64,000 bases of DNA from Nocardioides sp. PD653-B2. Lineage in GTDB: Bacteria > Actinomycetota > Actinomycetes > Propionibacteriales > Nocardioidaceae. The stretch is taken from positions 1 to 64,000 of the forward strand of contig NZ_BDJE01000032.1 of the NCBI RefSeq assembly GCF_002117935.1, read 5' to 3'. Positions 1 to 8,519 of this stretch are shown here, piece by piece. The translations under genes were made by a program, and so were the position numbers. Under the pieces are notes generated by a model. The model was not told the origin of the DNA. It was given only the letters and a program-made list of their open reading frames with translations, and did no database searches. The first letter of the stretch is position 1; each line of letters starts with the position of its first letter.

Positions 1-16
1 TCCCGGCCGGGTACAG

Positions 17-781
17 CTAGAAGTCGAACCCGTCGAACAGGTCGCCGACGCCGTCGCCGATCGACCCGATGCCGTCGCCGATCCCGTCACCGAGGGCACC
101 GATGCCGTCGCCGAGCGCGTCGAAGCCGCCGAAGCTGCCGAACATCAGCCCGGCGAACATCAGGTTCATCGTGCTCATGCCGAAGTAGCCGGTGGCGTAC
201 GGCGCGTAGGCACGACCGCCTTCGTAGTACGGCACCCGCTGGGAGCCGACCATCACCATCCGGGAGTCGGGCTCGGCACCGGCGTGCACGCGCTCGGCGT
301 CGAGGGCACACGCGGGGACGTCACGCGTCGCACCACCGGGCGGCGTCCAGGGGACGTCGACGACGGAGAGACCGTGGCGGGGGTCGAAGAAGCACGGCGG
401 GCGGCGGGTCGGCAGCGGATCGCCCGCCACCCGCGCGCGGACGCACGCGATTGCGTAGCGCCCGTCTTCGAGGATCTCGGTGACGTGCCGGACGTCGTCG
501 GGACGCGTCATCGCGTCGCCGGCCGTCTTGGCTGACTCGTAGGCGTCGAGGGCGCGCTGGTAGTCAGCGTTCTCCCCGGGCCCGAGCTCGCGTCCCGCGA
601 GATCCAGGTCGAGTGCTTGGAGGTCTACCCCGAGCGCGGTGATGTCCTCGAAGGCCAGCTTCTTGACCGGCTCGAGCTCGGCGCGCTGCCGGTCGAGCTC
701 ACGCTGCTGGCTGGAGCGGCGTGCCACGACCGCGGCGACCACGAGAGCCGCCAGGACGATGAGGATCACCAGGCCCGTCAT
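17..781 (-). CDS. Membrane-anchored hypothetical protein with Gly/Asp-rich tail
   Basis: Function not recognised. The 254-residue product begins with a single hydrophobic segment (about residues 3-20) followed by RRSS, which suggests an N-terminal membrane anchor or uncleaved signal. A charged, helical stretch (about 25-95) follows; it recalls short tetratricopeptide or LemA-like bundles but carries no diagnostic motif. Two Cys lie in the middle (around CVRARV and PPCFFDP). The last 60 residues are Met/Gly-rich and end in imperfect repeats of GDGIG and LGDGIG, closing with LFDGFDF. The gene starts 30 bases downstream of the MFS gene on the same strand, so the two could be cotranscribed. Real coding status is likely from codon use; the role is unknown. 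Confidence 0.7.
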   Translation of the reverse strand: MTGLVILIVLAALVVAAVVARRSSQQRELDRQRAELEPVKKLAFEDITALGVDLQALDLDLAGRELGPGENADYQRALDAYESAKTAGDAMTRPDDVRHVTEILEDGRYAIACVRARVAGDPLPTRRPPCFFDPRHGLSVVDVPWTPPGGATRDVPACALDAERVHAGAEPDSRMVMVGSQRVPYYEGGRAYAPYATGYFGMSTMNLMFAGLMFGSFGGFDALGDGIGALGDGIGDGIGSIGDGVGDLFDGFDF

Positions 782-811
782 GCATCAAGCGTACGGAGCA
801 CGGCCAAGCGG

Positions 812-2269
812 TCAGGCCGGTGCCGGCTCCGGATCGTCCGCCGTCAGCGGCTGGGCGATGCTCTCCAGCGACTTGCCCTCCGCCTTGACGCCGAGGAACA
901 CCTGCACCAGCCCGCCCGCGATCATCAGGGCGGCGCCGATGAAGTAGCCGATCGCGATCTTGGTGATGTCGCCGCTCGCGGAGGCCTGGTCGATGAGCCA
1001 GCCGAAGAAGATCGGCCCGCTGATACCGCCGGCCGCGGTCCCGATCGCGTAGAAGAACGCGATGCACAGCGCCCGCGTCTCCATCGGGAAGACCTCGCTC
1101 GCGGTGAGGTACGCCGCGCTCGCGCCGGCCGAGGCGAAGAAGAAGATGATCGCCCCCATCAGGGTGAGTGTCACCGCGGTGACGCTGCCGAGGAAGATGC
1201 CCGTGCCCGCGAGCAGCACGCCCGAGAGGATGTAGGTGCCGGAGATCATCCGGACCCGGCCGACCGTGTCGAAGAGCTTGCTCAGGAGCAGCGCACCGGC
1301 GAAGTTGCTGGCGGCGAAGACGGCGAGATACCAGCCGGTCTGCTTCACGTCGAGGAACGTCGTGAGGGTGTCGCCGTAGGTGAAGAAGAACGCGTTGTAG
1401 AGGAACGCCTGTCCGACGAAGAGCGAGAAGCAGGTCAGGGTCCGCTTCGGGTAGAGCGTGAACACGGTCTTGGCGATCTCGACGATGCCGATGGTCTTCC
1501 GCTGGCGGATCGTGATCGTGTCGTCCACCCGGTCGAGCGCCGCGCCGGACTCGTCGGCGACGGTCTTCTCGATGCTCTCGACGATCCGCTCGCCCTCGTC
1601 CTCGCGTCCGTGGATGAAGAGCCAGCGGGGGCTCTCCGGCACGTGGCGACGCACGATCAGGATGCCGACCGCGAGGACGGCGCCGAGCCCGAACGCGAGC
1701 CGCCAGCCCCAGGCGGGATCGACGATCGTCGGGTCGAGCAGCGGGATGGTGAGGAGTGATCCGGCCGCCGCGCCGACCCAGAACGACCCGTTGATCGCGA
1801 TGTCGACCCGGCCGCGGAACTTCGCCGGGATCAGCTCGTCGATGGCCGAGTTGATCGCGGCGTACTCACCGCCGATGCCCATGCCGGTCAGGAAGCGGGC
1901 GGCGAAGTACCACAGCGGGGTCATCGAGAACGCCGTGAGCACGGTGGCCGCGATGTAGACGCCGAGCGTGATCAGGAAGAGCTTCTTGCGGCCGAACCGG
2001 TCGGTCAGCTGCCCGAAGAACAGCGCCCCGATGCAGGCTCCGGCGACGTACACCGCGCCGGCGAGGCCGATGTCGAAGCTGCTCAGCCCGAGCCCGGTGC
2101 CGCTCGGCTTCAGCGCCGCCGACATCGACCCGACGATCGTCACCTCGAGCCCGTCGAGGATCCAGACGGTCCCGAGCCCGATGACGACCATCCAGTGCCA
2201 CCGCGCCCACGGCAGCCGGTCGAGCCGCGCCGGGATGTCGGTCGTGATACGTCCTGTCTCCGCTCCCAT
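812..2269 (-). CDS. MFS transporter, sugar-porter type
   Basis: A 485-residue, 12-TM major facilitator protein of the inner membrane, probably a proton-coupled importer of a sugar or organic acid. It shows the family loop 2-3 motif GQLTDRFGRKK (about 80-90) and the sugar-porter motif PESPRWLF after TM6 (about 210). A cytoplasmic loop of about 60 residues separates the halves. The substrate cannot be told from sequence. It is divergent from the SRPBCC gene with only 31 bases between the starts. No sugar catabolic genes are adjacent, so context does not help with specificity. Confidence 0.85.
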   Translation of the reverse strand: MGAETGRITTDIPARLDRLPWARWHWMVVIGLGTVWILDGLEVTIVGSMSAALKPSGTGLGLSSFDIGLAGAVYVAGACIGALFFGQLTDRFGRKKLFLITLGVYIAATVLTAFSMTPLWYFAARFLTGMGIGGEYAAINSAIDELIPAKFRGRVDIAINGSFWVGAAAGSLLTIPLLDPTIVDPAWGWRLAFGLGAVLAVGILIVRRHVPESPRWLFIHGREDEGERIVESIEKTVADESGAALDRVDDTITIRQRKTIGIVEIAKTVFTLYPKRTLTCFSLFVGQAFLYNAFFFTYGDTLTTFLDVKQTGWYLAVFAASNFAGALLLSKLFDTVGRVRMISGTYILSGVLLAGTGIFLGSVTAVTLTLMGAIIFFFASAGASAAYLTASEVFPMETRALCIAFFYAIGTAAGGISGPIFFGWLIDQASASGDITKIAIGYFIGAALMIAGGLVQVFLGVKAEGKSLESIAQPLTADDPEPAPA

Positions 2270-2300
2270 GCCGGTGCCTTACCCATGTCAGGATCGGTGT

Positions 2301-2795
2301 ATGTCAGCCGTCACTCCCACGCGCATCGAGACCCGGCGGACGATCGCCGCGGCCGCCGCCGACATCTTCGCCCTGCTCTGCGACCCGCACGGCCACGTCG
2401 CCATCGACTCCTCCGGGATGCTCCAGGACGCCGAGGGTGAGCGGGTGACCGCCGTCGGCGACAGCTTCGCGATCAAGATGGACCGGGAGTCGCTCAACGA
2501 CTTCCCCGAGATGGGCGAGTACGACGTGACGGTGACGATCCGGGAGTTCGAGCAGGACGCGCTGATCTCCTGGACGGTCCTGGGCCGGGTCCGGCCCCAG
2601 ATCGGGCACGTCTACGGCTACCGCCTCGAGCCGGATCCCGACGGCGGCACGCTCGTGACCTCGTTCTACGACTGGTCCGACATCCACGAGGACTGGAAGG
2701 CGATGGGCATCTTCCCGGTGCTCTCCGAGAACGCCCTGCGCGGCACCCTCGGGATCCTCGACCGGACGGTGCGGCGCGGCTACCCGCGACCGTAG
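2301..2795 (+). CDS. SRPBCC (START-like) family protein
   Basis: A 164-residue protein of the SRPBCC/polyketide-cyclase fold, which forms a helix-grip cavity for lipophilic ligands. The N-terminus (RRTIAAAAADIFALLCDP) is the usual first strand and helix of these proteins; GTLVTSFYDWSDIHEDWK and the C-terminal long helix also fit. The ATG at 2301 is chosen because homology-like sequence begins there; longer in-frame extensions run into the divergent transporter. A CAGGAT hexamer lies 6 nt upstream of the ATG, which could be a weak -10 for a leaderless message. Ligand and role are unknown. It converges on the next gene, 4 bases apart. Confidence 0.75.
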   Translation: MSAVTPTRIETRRTIAAAAADIFALLCDPHGHVAIDSSGMLQDAEGERVTAVGDSFAIKMDRESLNDFPEMGEYDVTVTIREFEQDALISWTVLGRVRPQIGHVYGYRLEPDPDGGTLVTSFYDWSDIHEDWKAMGIFPVLSENALRGTLGILDRTVRRGYPRP

Positions 2796-2799
2796 CGGC

Positions 2800-4608
2800 T
2801 CAGCGCTGGCTGTAGTCCCGGAACCCGCGCTTGGTCTTGCGGCCGAGGTAGCCCGCGGTGACCAGGTGCTCGAGCAGGGGCGCCGGGGCGAAGCCGGGCT
2901 CGCGGAACTCCAGGTAGAGCTCACGCTGGATCGCCAGCGACACGTCGTTGCCGACCACGTCGAGCAGCTCGAAGGGGCCCATCGGCAGCGCGCAGCCCTG
3001 CTTCATCGCCAGGTCGATGTCGTCGGCCGTGGCGTAGTGCGCCTCGAGCATCTTGACCGCGTCGTTGAGGTAGGGGAAGAGCAGCGCGTTGACGATGAAG
3101 CCCGCGCGGTCGGCGCACGAGACCCCGACCTTGCCGATCTTCGCCACCAGCGCCCGGGTCGTCTCGGTGACGTCCTCGTCGGTGGAGACCGTCGAGACGA
3201 TCTCGACCAGCTTCATGATCGGCGCCGGGTTGAAGAAGTGCATGCCGATGACGTCCTGCGGTCGCTTGGTCGCCTGGGCGCAGGCGATGACCGGCAGGCT
3301 GGACGTCGTGGTGGCCAGGATCGCACCGGGCTTGCAGATCTCGTCGAGGTTCTCGAAGAGCGTGGTCTTGACCTTCAGGTCCTCGGCGATCGCCTCGACC
3401 ACGAGATCGACGTCCTCGAGGTCGTCGAGCGACGTGGACCCGGTCAGCCGGCCGAGCACCTCGGCCTTGGCCTCCTCGGTCGAGCGGCCGCGTTGGATCT
3501 GCTTGTCGAAGCTCTTGGTGATGGCCGCGACCACGCCGTCGACCTTGTCGGCCGATCGGCCGACGTAGAGGACGTCGTACCCGCTCTTGGCGAAGACCTC
3601 CACGATGCCGGTGGCCATGGTCCCGGTGCCGACGACGCCCACCTGCTTGATGTCGTGCTTGAGCTGGGGCTGCCCGTCGGCCGACGGCGTCCGGTCGTCG
3701 GCGACCACGGTCGGGCTGTCGGGGCCCTCGTAGGTGTAGAAGCCGCGGCCGGTCTTGCGGCCGAGCATGCCCGCGGTGACCATCTGCTTGAGGATCGGGG
3801 CCGGCGCGTGGAGGCGGTCGCGGCCCTGGCGGTACATCGTCTCGAGGATCTCGTACGCCGTGTCGAGGCCGATCAGGTCGAGCAGCGCGAGCGGGCCCAT
3901 CGGGTAGCCGCAGCCGAAGCGCATCGCGGCGTCGATGTCCTCGCGGGTGGCGTAGCGGCCCTCGTACATCGAGACGGCGTGGTTGAGGTAGCCGAAGAGC
4001 AGGGTGTTGGCGATGAAACCGGCCTTGTCGCCGCAGACGACGGGGTTCTTGCCCAGCGCCTCGACCAGGGCCTTCACCTCGTCGAGCACGGACTGCTCGG
4101 TGACGACGGTGCGGACGATCTCGACCAGGTTCTGCACCGGCGCCGGGTTGAAGAAGTGCACGCCGATGACCCGGCCCGGGCTCGAGTTGGCTGTCGAGAT
4201 CTCGGTGACCGAAAGGCTGGAGGTGTTGGTCGCGAGGATCGCGTCCGGCGACACGATGGCGTCGAGCTCGCGGAAGATGCCCTTCTTGACGTCGATCGAC
4301 TCCACGACGGCCTCGATCACGAAGTCGGCGTCGGCGAGGTCCTTCAGCGCGGTGGAGAACGTGATCCGGCCGAGCAGCTCGGCCTGCTCCTCGGCGGTCA
4401 TCTTCTCGCGCTTCACGGCCCGCCCGGTGGAGTGCTCGAGGTACTGCCGGCCGCGGGCCAGCGCCTCGTCGTTCTGCTCGACCCCGACGACGGCGTACCC
4501 GTTGCGGGCGAACACCTCGGCGATGCCGGCACCCATGGTGCCCAGGCCGATCACGCCGATGGTCGAGATGGTGCGGGGCTCAGGTGCCGAGGTCGTCATG
4601 TCGCGCAT
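2800..4608 (-). CDS. Tandem 3-hydroxyacyl-CoA dehydrogenase
   Basis: A 602-residue cytosolic NAD-dependent dehydrogenase that oxidises (3S)-hydroxyacyl-CoA to 3-ketoacyl-CoA in beta-oxidation or butyryl-CoA metabolism. The protein is two full dehydrogenases in a row. Each half has a Rossmann motif (GLGTMGAGIAEV near residue 20; GTGTMATGIVEVF near 326), the catalytic-region Ser (NTSSLS; TTSSLP), the His motif VHFFNPAP or MHFFNPAP, and the Asn-bearing AGFIANTLLF or AGFIVNALLF. Both halves therefore look catalytically intact. Single-unit family members are about 280-320 residues, so this is an intragenic duplication; similar double proteins are known in Streptomyces. An alternative ATG lies three codons inside. 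Confidence 0.9.
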   Translation of the reverse strand: MRDMTTSAPEPRTISTIGVIGLGTMGAGIAEVFARNGYAVVGVEQNDEALARGRQYLEHSTGRAVKREKMTAEEQAELLGRITFSTALKDLADADFVIEAVVESIDVKKGIFRELDAIVSPDAILATNTSSLSVTEISTANSSPGRVIGVHFFNPAPVQNLVEIVRTVVTEQSVLDEVKALVEALGKNPVVCGDKAGFIANTLLFGYLNHAVSMYEGRYATREDIDAAMRFGCGYPMGPLALLDLIGLDTAYEILETMYRQGRDRLHAPAPILKQMVTAGMLGRKTGRGFYTYEGPDSPTVVADDRTPSADGQPQLKHDIKQVGVVGTGTMATGIVEVFAKSGYDVLYVGRSADKVDGVVAAITKSFDKQIQRGRSTEEAKAEVLGRLTGSTSLDDLEDVDLVVEAIAEDLKVKTTLFENLDEICKPGAILATTTSSLPVIACAQATKRPQDVIGMHFFNPAPIMKLVEIVSTVSTDEDVTETTRALVAKIGKVGVSCADRAGFIVNALLFPYLNDAVKMLEAHYATADDIDLAMKQGCALPMGPFELLDVVGNDVSLAIQRELYLEFREPGFAPAPLLEHLVTAGYLGRKTKRGFRDYSQR

Positions 4609-4669
4609 GGTTGCACGGGGGGACCCTCGGTGGCAGTGGCCTAGTTCACTCGCGAGTAACTTGGATCGT

Positions 4670-5179
4670 TCATGTGGCGGTCGGGGCGCTCATGACCACT
4701 CTCCGGCCGTGCCGATCGAGGCCCATCTGGACCTCCTTCTCCTGCATCCGGGTGTGCAGCGGACCCAGGTCGGCGAGCTCGACGAAGCCGAGTGACGCGT
4801 AGAACGGGGCGTTCCAAGGCACGTCGGCGTAGGTGCAGAGCGAGATCTCGGCGTACCCGCGCCGCGCCGCCTCGGCCATCGCCGCGCGGACCAGCGCGGT
4901 GCCGATCCCCCGGCGGTGCAGCGCCGGACGTACGGCGAGCTGCTCGAGGTGGGCGATGCCCTCCAGCTCCATGACGTGGGCGAACCCGGCCACCGGCTCA
5001 CCGGCCACCAGCAGGAAGCCGGGGGCGGCCATCCGCCACTGACCCTTCGTCGGTCGCCAGTCGAGCGGCCCGAAGAGCGGCACGAACGTCTGGTCCGCCT
5101 CGCCCTCGATCGCGGTGACCAGGTCGAGGTCCTCCCGCCGGGCCGGGCGGACGGCGGTCTCGTCGGGCATGAGGGTCAC
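4670..5179 (-). CDS. GNAT family N-acetyltransferase
   Basis: A 169-residue acetyl-CoA-dependent acyltransferase. The GNAT core is visible: the N-terminal [12 protein letters not shown] strand and helix, the acetyl-CoA pyrophosphate loop [18 protein letters not shown] (the R-x-x-G-x-G/A motif, about residues 82-100) and a C-terminal FYASLGFVE strand typical of the family. Substrate is unknown. The listed start is GTG; an ATG three codons downstream (5170) is an equal candidate. It is divergent from nucS, with only 16 bases between this GTG and the nucS GTG, so the two promoters must overlap. Confidence 0.8.
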   Translation of the reverse strand: MTLMPDETAVRPARREDLDLVTAIEGEADQTFVPLFGPLDWRPTKGQWRMAAPGFLLVAGEPVAGFAHVMELEGIAHLEQLAVRPALHRRGIGTALVRAAMAEAARRGYAEISLCTYADVPWNAPFYASLGFVELADLGPLHTRMQEKEVQMGLDRHGRRVVMSAPTAT

Positions 5180-5181
5180 TG

Positions 5182-5187
5182 TAGATT
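5182..5187 (+). promoter_or_regulatory. Candidate -10 of leaderless nucS message
   Basis: TAGATT fits the actinobacterial TANNNT -10 and ends 8 nt before the nucS GTG. No Shine-Dalgarno sequence lies between. Transcription would begin at or next to the start codon. Inferred from spacing only. Confidence 0.4.
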
Positions 5188-5195
5188 CGTCGCCC

Positions 5196-5873
5196 GTGAG
5201 ACTCGTCGTAGCCCGGTGCCAGGTCGACTATGCCGGGCGACTGACCGCCCACCTCCCCCTGGCCACCCGGGTGCTGATGATCAAGGCCGACGGATCCGTG
5301 CTCGTGCACTCCGACGGCGGCTCCTACAAGCCACTGAACTGGATGTCACCCCCGTGCACGCTGCGCGAGGGCACCACCGAGGACGGCCAGGTCGAGTGGA
5401 CCGTCACCAACCCGAAGACCGACGACACGCTGCGGATCCTGCTCATCGAGGTGTTCAGCGACTCCAGCCACGAGCTCGGCATCGACCCCGGCCTGCAGAA
5501 GGACGGCGTCGAGAAGCACCTCCAGGAGCTGCTCGCCGAGCACCCCGCGACCCTCTCCCCCGGGCTCACCCTGGTCCGCCGCGAGTTCCCCACCGCCATC
5601 GGTCCGGTCGACCTGATGTGTCGCGACGCCGACGGCGCCTCCGTCGCGGTCGAGATCAAGCGCCGGGGAGACATCGACGGCGTCGAGCAGCTCACCCGCT
5701 ACCTCGAGCTGCTCAACCGCGACCCGCTGCTCTCGCCCGTCCGCGGCATCTTCGCCGCCCAGGAGATCAAGCCCCAGGCCCGCGTGCTCGCCACCGACCG
5801 CGGCATCGCCTGCGCGGTCGTCGACTACGACGCGCTGCGCGGGCTCGACGACCCGAGCCACCGGCTGTTCTGA
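5196..5873 (+). CDS. nucS: Mismatch-specific endonuclease NucS/EndoMS
   Basis: A 225-residue DNA repair nuclease. In Actinobacteria NucS (EndoMS) cleaves mismatched double-stranded DNA at G-T, G-G and T-T mismatches and replaces MutS/MutL; it works with the beta clamp. The N-terminal DNA-binding half has the family signature [20 protein letters not shown] and [10 protein letters not shown]. The C-terminal nuclease half carries the PD-(D/E)xK-like site: VDLMCRD then [17 protein letters not shown] (Asp, Glu, Lys about residues 147-163). The GTG at 5196 gives the normal family length (about 223-230). Longer ORF forms would overlap the divergent acetyltransferase. It is equivalent, from memory, to M. 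tuberculosis Rv1321. Confidence 0.95.
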   Translation: MRLVVARCQVDYAGRLTAHLPLATRVLMIKADGSVLVHSDGGSYKPLNWMSPPCTLREGTTEDGQVEWTVTNPKTDDTLRILLIEVFSDSSHELGIDPGLQKDGVEKHLQELLAEHPATLSPGLTLVRREFPTAIGPVDLMCRDADGASVAVEIKRRGDIDGVEQLTRYLELLNRDPLLSPVRGIFAAQEIKPQARVLATDRGIACAVVDYDALRGLDDPSHRLF

Positions 5874-5957
5874 GCACCGCCCGCCGGCGACGAACGAGGC
5901 CGCGACGGCGTGTCTCGAGACCAAACTCGCTCGCGCCGACCGTGCCCGTCGACCACG

Positions 5958-6704
5958 ATGGCCGGCATGCTCCCCAACTACTTCGACGGTGACGTCGCGA
6001 AGCGGTACGACGACCCGGAGGACGCGATGTTCTCCCCCGAGGTCCTCGGGCCGACCGTCGACCTGTTGGTCGACCTCGCCGACGGGCGGGCCGCCCTGGA
6101 GCTGGCGATCGGCACCGGCCGGGTCGGGCTGCCGCTGAGCGAGCGCGGCGTGCCCGTCCACGGCATCGAGCTGTCCGAGGCGATGGTCAAGCAGCTGCGG
6201 GCGAAGCCCGGCGCCGAGAAGATCGCCGTGACGATCGGCGACATGACGTCGACCCGCGTGGAGGGCAGCTTCGGGCTCGCCTACCTGGTCTTCAACACCA
6301 TCGGCAACGTGACGACCCAGGACGGCCAGGTCGCCGTCTTCGAGAACGCCGCCGCCCACCTCGAGCCGGGCGGCTGCTTCCTGATCGAGACCTCCGTGCC
6401 GATCGTGCGCCGGCTCCCGCCCGGGGAGCGGTTCGCCGTGTTCAACCACTCCGACGAGCACACCGGGATCGACGAGTACGACGTCGCCACCCAGCAGATG
6501 TGGTCACACCACTACTCGTCGACCGACGGCGAGACCTACCACCGCCGGACGATCCCGTTCCGCTACGCGTGGCCGGCGGAGCTGGACCTGATGGCGCGGA
6601 TCGCCGGCATGCGGCTGCGCGACCGCTGGGCCGACTGGGACCGGTCACCGTTCACCGGGGACAGCGTCAAGCACGTGTCGGTGTGGGAGAAGGTGGGCGG
6701 ATGA
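5958..6704 (+). CDS. Class I SAM-dependent methyltransferase
   Basis: A 248-residue methyltransferase with a Rossmann-type SAM fold. Motif I is ALELAIGTGRVGLPLS (about residues 45-60), followed by the acidic end of strand 2 (HGIELSEAMV) and motif II/III (GSFGLAYLVFNTIGNV). Substrate is unknown. The ATG at 5958 is chosen because conserved sequence (NYFDGDVAKRYDDPE) begins just after it. The stop overlaps the ATG of the DUF952 gene (ATGA), so the two are translationally coupled. Confidence 0.85.
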   Translation: MAGMLPNYFDGDVAKRYDDPEDAMFSPEVLGPTVDLLVDLADGRAALELAIGTGRVGLPLSERGVPVHGIELSEAMVKQLRAKPGAEKIAVTIGDMTSTRVEGSFGLAYLVFNTIGNVTTQDGQVAVFENAAAHLEPGGCFLIETSVPIVRRLPPGERFAVFNHSDEHTGIDEYDVATQQMWSHHYSSTDGETYHRRTIPFRYAWPAELDLMARIAGMRLRDRWADWDRSPFTGDSVKHVSVWEKVGG

Positions 6705-7015
6705 GGATCTTCCACATCGCCACCACGACCGACTGGCTGGCGGCCCAGAGCTCCGGCGCCTACACGACCTCGACCCGTGGGGTGACCCTCGAGGAGGAGG
6801 GCTACATCCATGCCAGCAGGCTCGACCAATGGGAGCGGGTGCGGGCGGCGTACTACGCCGACGTCGCCGAGCCGCTCGTGCTGCTCGAGATCGACACCGA
6901 CCTGCTCGACGTCCCCGTGGTCGAGGAGATCCCCGCTCCGGGGATGACCGAGACCTTCCCGCACGTGTACGGCGCGATCGCGCCCGCCGCCGTGGTGGCG
7001 GTGACGGAGCTCTAG
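6701..7015 (+). CDS. DUF952 family protein
   Basis: A 104-residue cytosolic protein of the DUF952 family. The family hallmarks are FHIATTTDW at the N-terminus, the YIHAS motif with its His, and the C-terminal FPHVYGAI. The fold resembles that of ADP-ribosyl transferases and Tpt1-like proteins, but no enzymatic activity has been established for the family to my knowledge. It overlaps the preceding methyltransferase by 4 nt and converges with the following kinase, whose stop overlaps its own by 4 nt. Confidence 0.85.
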   Translation: MRIFHIATTTDWLAAQSSGAYTTSTRGVTLEEEGYIHASRLDQWERVRAAYYADVAEPLVLLEIDTDLLDVPVVEEIPAPGMTETFPHVYGAIAPAAVVAVTEL

Positions 7016-8478
7016 GCCGACTCGGGCTGCCCGGTGTGGGGCACCGCGATCCGGACGACCGTGCCCACGCCGACCTCGCTGTCGAGGTCGACCCACCCGC
7101 CGTGCGCCTCCACGATCGCCCGCACGATCGCGAGGCCGAGCCCCGCGCCCTGGGTCTGGTCGGCGATGGCGGCCGGCGCCCGGTAGAGCCGCTCGAAGAT
7201 CTTGGCCTTCTCCTCGGGGGTGACGCCCATGCCCGTGTCGCGGACCTCGAGCATGCCCATCGTCCCGTGGTCGCGGACGCTGACGTCGACCCGACCTCCG
7301 GGACGGGTGAACTTGAGCGCGTTCGTCACGACGTTCTCCAGCACCTGCACCAGCCGGTAGAAGTCGCCGAGCACCGGCGCGACCTCGTCCTCCACCATGG
7401 TCAGCTGCAGTCCCCGCTCGCGGGCCCTGAGTGCGTGGTCGCCGACCACCTGGCGACCGATCACCGCGAGGTCGACCGGGGCCAGGTTGACCCGGAGCCG
7501 GTTGTCGTTGAGGTAGGCCATCGTCAGCAGGTCGTCCACGAGCTGCAGCTCGCGGCTGGCGTTGCGCTCGATCACGCCGAGCAGCTTGCGTGCTCGCCGG
7601 CTCAGGTCGAGCTCGTCGAGATCGGTCATCAGCTCCGCGTAGCCGATGATCGAGGTGAGCGGCGTCCGCAGCTCGTGGGAGACGGTGGCGATCAGCTCGT
7701 CGCGCTGCCGCAGGGACTCCTCCTGGATGCGGCGCCGCTCGGTGACGTCGCGCAGCGCGACGGAGACCAACAGCCCCTCGTCGGTGTCCAGCGGCGAGAG
7801 CGAGATCTCCACCGGGACCAGGTGCCCGTCGTGGTGACGCACGTACAGCTCCTGGGTGACGCCCATGCGGAGCCCGTTCGGCGACTCGAGGTAGCTCATG
7901 AAGCCCGCGAGGTTCGCCTCCTCCTGCCCCTCCGGCGACAGCAGGTCGATCCGGTTGCCGACGAGCTCGTTCGCCGGGTAGCCGAACACGTCGCTCATCC
8001 GGTTGTTCGTGAGCACGATGGCGCCGGTCGAGTCGACGATCACCGTCGCGTCGGGAGCCGCCTCGAGCAGGCTGCGGAAGCGCTCCTCGTCGCGGATGCG
8101 GGCCGTGATGTCACGGACGGTGGCCGACACGTAGTGCACGCCGTCGGCCTCGATCGGCGCCAGCGAGATCTCCGCGGGGAACTCCGTCCCGTCGCGGCGG
8201 ACGGCGGCGAGCCGCAGCAGGCCCATCGGCCGGGGGTTCGGGTCCGCGCCGTAGCCCGACCGGCGCTTCGGGTGCCGCGCCCGGAAGCGGTCGGGCACGA
8301 GCAGCTCGATCGGCTCGCCCTCCAAGGACGCCGGGGTGCGGTCGAAGACCGCCTCGCACTGGGCGTTGGCGAGCACGATGCGACCGGCGCCGTCGACGAT
8401 CACGACTGCGTCCGGCACCGCTTCGAAGACTCCCCGGAACAAGGATTCCGTGTGCCACTCCGTGTGCTCACTGGCCAC
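7012..8478 (-). CDS. PAS-domain sensor histidine kinase (orphan)
   Basis: A 488-residue cytosolic histidine kinase. It has two PAS domains (about residues 10-130 and 135-255; both show F.AVPDAVVIVD or LLEAAPDATVIVD followed by a linking DIT/DVT motif), then a dimerisation/phosphoacceptor domain with VSHELRTPLTSIIGY (His about 277), and an ATPase domain with N box NVVTNALKF, G1 DTGMGV and G2 GAGLGLAIV. No transmembrane segment is seen, so it senses an intracellular cue such as redox state, light or a ligand. No response regulator is adjacent. The start is GTG with no Shine-Dalgarno sequence; see the TAAGGT box at 8485. Confidence 0.9.
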   Translation of the reverse strand: MASEHTEWHTESLFRGVFEAVPDAVVIVDGAGRIVLANAQCEAVFDRTPASLEGEPIELLVPDRFRARHPKRRSGYGADPNPRPMGLLRLAAVRRDGTEFPAEISLAPIEADGVHYVSATVRDITARIRDEERFRSLLEAAPDATVIVDSTGAIVLTNNRMSDVFGYPANELVGNRIDLLSPEGQEEANLAGFMSYLESPNGLRMGVTQELYVRHHDGHLVPVEISLSPLDTDEGLLVSVALRDVTERRRIQEESLRQRDELIATVSHELRTPLTSIIGYAELMTDLDELDLSRRARKLLGVIERNASRELQLVDDLLTMAYLNDNRLRVNLAPVDLAVIGRQVVGDHALRARERGLQLTMVEDEVAPVLGDFYRLVQVLENVVTNALKFTRPGGRVDVSVRDHGTMGMLEVRDTGMGVTPEEKAKIFERLYRAPAAIADQTQGAGLGLAIVRAIVEAHGGWVDLDSEVGVGTVVRIAVPHTGQPESA

Positions 8479-8484
8479 GGAGGA

Positions 8485-8490
8485 ACCTTA
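8485..8490 (-). promoter_or_regulatory. Candidate -10 of leaderless PAS-kinase message
   Basis: On the minus strand TAAGGT (TANNNT) ends 6 nt before the kinase GTG and no ribosome-binding site is present between. Suggests a leaderless transcript. Position-based inference only. Confidence 0.4.
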
Positions 8491-8519
8491 ACCGGATATT
8501 GGAGCGATCCAAGGGTCCG

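Noticed and set aside
5900..5946. Partial copy of the 59,422 interspersed repeat
   Set aside because: Only short pieces (TCTCGAGACC, CTCGCTCGCG) resemble it and the arms do not pair.
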